Shown: positions 60,689 to 64,000 of the stretch, piece by piece | Layout of the letters: every line of letters starts with the position of its first letter | How positions within the stretch are numbered: the stretch's first letter is position 1 | From: Bifidobacterium longum subsp. infantis ATCC 15697 = JCM 1222 = DSM 20088 | GTDB taxonomy: Bacteria > Actinomycetota > Actinomycetes > Actinomycetales > Bifidobacteriaceae | Assembly (NCBI RefSeq): GCF_000269965.1 | Contig: NC_017219.1 | Location: 682,001-746,000, forward strand | Direction: 5' to 3' | Length of the DNA stretch: 64,000 bases | Translations under genes and position numbers: made by a program | Notes under the pieces: generated by a model | The model's database searches: none | Seen by the model: only the letters and a program-made list of their open reading frames with translations | Told to the model about the DNA's origin: nothing

Positions 60689-62971
60689 TCAGTGCGTTTC
60701 GGCCGCGCCGAATACGCTCAACGGCAGCGTGGTGAAGTACAATCCCGCGGTCTCGCGCTCCCAGAGTAATCCGAGTTCGCCGTCCGGCAGCATCGTCATG
60801 CACTGATAGCCGTAATGATAGGGGTTGATGCAGCGATGCGCCGCCCATGTGCGTGCGCCGTCCAGACTCAGCCGCAGCACCCCGTTGCCGCGATACGGCA
60901 GCATCTGGCTTGCGTTCGCGAACACCATCGTGTCCGATCGCGGCGCGCAGGCCACGGCGTTCGGTTGGCAGAAGATGTCGGGGACGTCTTTGTCGAAGTA
61001 CAGGTCATCCCATGTCTCGCCGCCGTCGTGGCTGAGCGCGACGCCGATGCGCCCGGCATGGTTCTGGTTGCGGAAGAAGCACACGACGGTGCCATCCGCG
61101 CGCTCGACGAACACGGATTCGTGCGTGGTCGCGTCATCGTCCCGGATGTTCTTCGGGTCGACGGCGGTGCCGTTGACGATGCGGCCGTCGTTGATCATCG
61201 AACCACGTCGCCATGTGTCGCCGCCATCGTCGCTGATGAGCGCTCCGCCCGAGTAATGCTTGAGTGAGGCGCCGGTGCAGTAGAACGGGACGAGCAGACG
61301 CCCGCGATGTTCGGAGGCCTGGAGCTGGATGCCGTTGCCGGGCGAGACGCCCAGGAAGTGCATCCAATCCTCCTTGATCATGTGGTTGATGTTGCGTGGT
61401 GTGCTCCACGTCTCGCCGTCATCGTCGGAATGCAGTTCGATGATGAAGCTCGTGCGTTCGATGAGCAGTGATTCGTCGGGGTCAGCGCCCTCCTTGAGGT
61501 AGATGTTGCCCGAGGCCCGTCCCTCGTGCGTCACGTTGCCGTGCGCGTCGACCCGGTATCCGGTGCGCTCGCCGCCGCCGTCAAGCACCGTGCCGTCATC
61601 GGCGAGTACATAGCGTGTGCCTGCGCGATCGTACAGGCACGGTCGCCCGTGCCGGTCGACCCCGGTGCCGGGCGTGTTGTTCGGCAACCCGACGCCGCCG
61701 GCGAAGCGGTCGATGAGGACGGTGAGACGGCCATTGCGTTCGTCGCATACAAGACATGAGTCGATTGTGCACGCGCCGTCGACGCCTTCGCCCGGATTGG
61801 CGATCACGGTCTGCATGTCGAGCCAGGTGCGGCCACCGTCAAGCGACCTGCGCATGACGAAGTTGATGTGGTTCGGCGCGTCATTCGCAATCGCGGTGCG
61901 CTGGTCGGCGCCGGCGACGACCACGCCATGAGGGGTGCGGATGATCGAGGGGATGCGATAACTCACGGATCCGTGGTAACCCTTGTCGAACAGTGCGGTC
62001 GTCGTTAGCGCCGGTGCGTCCGAAAGCCTGCGGATCGCGCCGTCGGTGAGCGGGGTCGTGAAGACGCCGCCGTTGCGCACCTCGCCCATGAGCCTGACGC
62101 CTTCCGTGTTCTGCCCGATGGCCACCTCATCCAGTTGCGGCCAGTCGCCGAAGAACACCTGTCCCGCTTGATGCAGTTCGTGCCAGCCGTCGACGTACAT
62201 GTCGATGGCGCCACGCGCGGAACGAATCGACAGATCATGCCATCGGCCGTCATCCCATGCGCCGCGCGCATGGTAGGTGGATGGCTCATACAGGCCATCC
62301 GCGGCCGTCATCGTGATGCCGTTGTCGTCGATCGAGACGGCGAGGCGTTCCTCGCCGCGCTCGCCGGCGGCGAGAAGCGTGCCGTACTGGCGGGGTCCGC
62401 GCACACGAAAATGCATGAAGATCGTGCCGGAACGTAGCGTGCGCACGCGGCGCACATCTCGCGGGGCGAGCTGGGCCGCGGCGAAGTCGATGTCCGGTGC
62501 GGGTCTCGGCGTCAAGGCGGCGATGCTTTCGGAGGTGAGGGGGATTGCATGCAGACGCATGTCGGTCACGTCGATGGACGGGCCCGCGAGGCGAATCGCG
62601 CCTTGGCCTGACCCCTCGGTTCCGGTGAGCGTCGTGGGGCACAGGTTCGCCGTGCCGCTGAAGCACTGGGAGCCGTCGAGGTAGACGCGCGTGCCGAACT
62701 CGCCGAATGTGAGCGCGAACGTGTGCATGGCGCCGTCGGCTATCCCCGTCGTGTCCTCGATGTCGAAATCGACGTGCTGTCGTGGCGTCGTCGCGCGCAC
62801 GCGCAGAGCGTCATGTTCGATGGCGCATATGAGGAGCGGCGCGTCATTCGCCGATCCATTGACGGCATCGAAGATGCGGCCGTCCGCGTGTGCGCGGAAT
62901 CTGCACGCGATCGTGCCTTCGGGTGAGGGGAATGTTCGCTGTGACCAGCTGATCGGGTTGGATGCTGCCAT
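60689..62971 (-). CDS. nanH2: Intracellular exo-alpha-sialidase (GH33)
   Basis: 760 residues from ATG 62971; AAAGGAG lies 11 nt upstream, and TTG 62977 is a possible alternative. Two N-terminal LamG/concanavalin-like regions (about 1-310: MYVDGWHELHQAGQVFFGDW) precede the six-bladed propeller. YRIPSIIRTPHG is the FRIP motif, and five Asp boxes are seen (SLDGGRTW, SDDDGETW, SDDGGDTW, SHDGGETW, SLDGARTW). Catalytic Glu is in THESVFVERADG and Tyr in YGYQCMTML. No signal peptide or anchor, so it trims sialylated oligosaccharides after import. Size and context fit the NanH2 type of infant-associated bifidobacteria. Confidence 0.93.
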   Translation of the reverse strand: MAASNPISWSQRTFPSPEGTIACRFRAHADGRIFDAVNGSANDAPLLICAIEHDALRVRATTPRQHVDFDIEDTTGIADGAMHTFALTFGEFGTRVYLDGSQCFSGTANLCPTTLTGTEGSGQGAIRLAGPSIDVTDMRLHAIPLTSESIAALTPRPAPDIDFAAAQLAPRDVRRVRTLRSGTIFMHFRVRGPRQYGTLLAAGERGEERLAVSIDDNGITMTAADGLYEPSTYHARGAWDDGRWHDLSIRSARGAIDMYVDGWHELHQAGQVFFGDWPQLDEVAIGQNTEGVRLMGEVRNGGVFTTPLTDGAIRRLSDAPALTTTALFDKGYHGSVSYRIPSIIRTPHGVVVAGADQRTAIANDAPNHINFVMRRSLDGGRTWLDMQTVIANPGEGVDGACTIDSCLVCDERNGRLTVLIDRFAGGVGLPNNTPGTGVDRHGRPCLYDRAGTRYVLADDGTVLDGGGERTGYRVDAHGNVTHEGRASGNIYLKEGADPDESLLIERTSFIIELHSDDDGETWSTPRNINHMIKEDWMHFLGVSPGNGIQLQASEHRGRLLVPFYCTGASLKHYSGGALISDDGGDTWRRGSMINDGRIVNGTAVDPKNIRDDDATTHESVFVERADGTVVCFFRNQNHAGRIGVALSHDGGETWDDLYFDKDVPDIFCQPNAVACAPRSDTMVFANASQMLPYRGNGVLRLSLDGARTWAAHRCINPYHYGYQCMTMLPDGELGLLWERETAGLYFTTLPLSVFGAAETH

Positions 62972-63060
62972 GGTCAATGACTCTCCTTTGAGCGGGCCCG
63001 TATATATGCCGTGCCATGAATGGGACATCTGAAGTCATGGTATCCAACCAACGGGAAACA

Positions 63061-63072
63061 TCAGACGTCTGA
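63061..63072. promoter_or_regulatory. Probable NanR operator 2 (sialidase promoter)
   Basis: Perfect 12-bp palindrome TCAGACGTCTGA, 89 bp upstream of the sialidase start on the minus strand, with the same core as the other two sites. Likely represses the sialidase gene. Confidence 0.7.
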
Positions 63073-63150
63073 TTTCAATGGTAGCGCACGTCGGGGGATG
63101 CCGCACCTGCGTGGCGCGTGGTCGGCGACATGCGGGTCGGGATATTTGAA

Positions 63151-63171
63151 ATAAGACGTCAGACGTCTTAT
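63151..63171. promoter_or_regulatory. Probable NanR operator 3 (solute-binding protein promoter)
   Basis: ATAAGACGTC and its exact complement separated by a single A. Sits about 130 bp before the solute-binding-protein start. The core GACGTC/TCAGACGTCT is shared with operator 2, 80 bp away, so one repressor could loop between the divergent promoters. Confidence 0.7.
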
Positions 63172-63302
63172 CATTAAACCCAGTTCAGCCCAGAAACGGA
63201 GGCACGGCGGATTGGCGGTCCGGCCGGCCTGGACGATTGTCGATGTCGACCATCGTCGAGTTGGACGCACGATGACACATTCTCAACGATGAGGAGATCT
63301 CA

Positions 63303-64000
63303 ATGGTCAAGATTAATGCAAGGGTCAGGGCGGCCGTGGCGGCCATCCTGGCCGGCGGCATGGTTGTCGCCATGGCCGGCTGCGGCGGCTCGTCCGCCAC
63401 GGCCGGCGCCACCGGCACCTCGATTCCAGACACGATCACGACGGAAGTGGCATACGCGAGCCGTGACTTCATGCCGAACACGACGTCCGGAGCGCTGCCG
63501 ATGTCGGCGAACTGGCATGTCGTCGAACCGCTGTACGCGCTTGACTACACGACTTACAAGACATTCCCGGCGCTCGCCAAAGGCGCGCCTCAGAAGGTCT
63601 CCGACACCGAGTACGTGATCACGCTGCGTGACGGCGCGAAGTTCTCCGATGGCACGCCCGTCAAGGCGTCCGATGTCGTGAGCTCCTACAAGCGCTCGAC
63701 CGCCGAAGGCAGCCTGTTCATCTCGATGCTCGACTTCATCGACTCCGTCGAGGCGAAGGGCGACAACCAGGTGGACTTCAAGCTCAAGGAAGCCTTCCCG
63801 ATGTTCGAAAAGCGTCTGGCGCTCATCCCGATCGTCCCGTCCGGCAAGTCGGACGCCGAACTCAAGAAGATGCCCACCGGTTCCGGGCCGTGGAAGTACA
63901 CGGCGATCACCGACCGGCAGGTGAGCTTCGAGAAGAACGACGCCTACAACGGCAAGTATCCGGCCCAGACAAAGAAGATGGTCTGGAACGTCAACGTCGA
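63303..64000 (+). CDS. ABC transporter solute-binding lipoprotein (SBP family 5), N-terminal part
   Basis: The frame from ATG 63303 (GAGGAG at 63291) is open to the window end, 232 codons. Lipoprotein signal AAVAAILAGGMVVAMAGCGG, lipobox MAGC. SBP_5 features: VVEPLYALDYTTYKTFPALA, YVITLRDGAKFSDGTPVKAS, DVVSSYKRSTAEG and LKKMPTGSGPWKYTAITDRQ. Family 5 proteins bind peptides, nickel or, in SatABC-type systems, sialic acid. Here, behind a NanR-like site and beside the sialidase, sialic acid or a sialylated sugar is the likely ligand (inference). Confidence 0.9.
   Translation, partial: MVKINARVRAAVAAILAGGMVVAMAGCGGSSATAGATGTSIPDTITTEVAYASRDFMPNTTSGALPMSANWHVVEPLYALDYTTYKTFPALAKGAPQKVSDTEYVITLRDGAKFSDGTPVKASDVVSSYKRSTAEGSLFISMLDFIDSVEAKGDNQVDFKLKEAFPMFEKRLALIPIVPSGKSDAELKKMPTGSGPWKYTAITDRQVSFEKNDAYNGKYPAQTKKMVWNVNV

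Overview
The window looks like a Bifidobacterium chromosome, most likely of the Bifidobacterium longum group and possibly subsp. infantis. The reasons are the moderately high GC housekeeping genes with strong GGAGG-type ribosome sites, the oxygen-independent metabolism (nrdD/nrdG and a giant acyl-CoA dehydratase activase-like protein), and a sialic-acid locus with an intracellular sialidase plus NanE/NanK. The species call is inference from gene content; no database was searched.

Region 1 (1-26.8 kb) is mostly core genome: a partial GNAT acetyltransferase, a Vsr-type mismatch nuclease, a Gfo/Idh oxidoreductase, an aminotransferase, a ppx/gppA fragment fused by deletion to the end of a membrane-anchored endonuclease/phosphatase gene, tRNA-Arg(CCU), a nucleoside deoxyribosyltransferase, an acyl-CoA ligase, a quinone-reductase-like flavoprotein, a HipA-like kinase, exonuclease VII (xseAB), nrdD-nrdG behind a NrdR box pair, the 1704-residue activase, an IS607-type element (serine transposase plus TnpB), a glutamate-cysteine ligase, a dead GH3 glycosidase fragment, an MntA-HepT toxin-antitoxin pair and a GH5 glycosidase. 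Copies of one REP-like palindrome punctuate this part.

Region 2 (26.8-32.5 kb) is accessory. A structured non-coding stretch ends in a strong terminator directly before a PBECR-like nuclease gene that is split by an IS3-family element. A four-unit hairpin array with a period of about 52 bp follows, then a TetR regulator divergent from a GH3 beta-glucosidase.

Region 3 (32.5-46.4 kb) is the most striking part: a Gram-positive-type Pel exopolysaccharide operon in the order pelD (fused to a degenerate epimerase), pelE, pelA-deacetylase-like DUF2194, pelF, pelG, cotH, VTC, DUF4956 and a dual EAL-GGDEF protein. PelD keeps the RxxD c-di-GMP site and the last gene could make or break c-di-GMP, so signal, receptor and polysaccharide machinery appear to share one operon. 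A G9 tract sits in a leader reading frame whose stop overlaps a pelD start, which suggests phase-variable translation.

Region 4 (46.3-56.9 kb) holds an ISL3 transposase remnant, a heterodimeric ABC exporter, and a ribonucleoside-use operon (LacI regulator, nucleoside hydrolase, MFS transporter, remnant of a second hydrolase, ribokinase) controlled through a 49-bp inverted repeat over a consensus promoter, followed by another LacI regulator.

Region 5 (56.9-64 kb) is a sialic-acid locus: a GntR regulator (NanR-like), DUF4862, NanK, NanE, a convergent intracellular GH33 sialidase and the start of a peptide/sialate-type ABC solute-binding lipoprotein. Three related palindromes mark the probable NanR sites.
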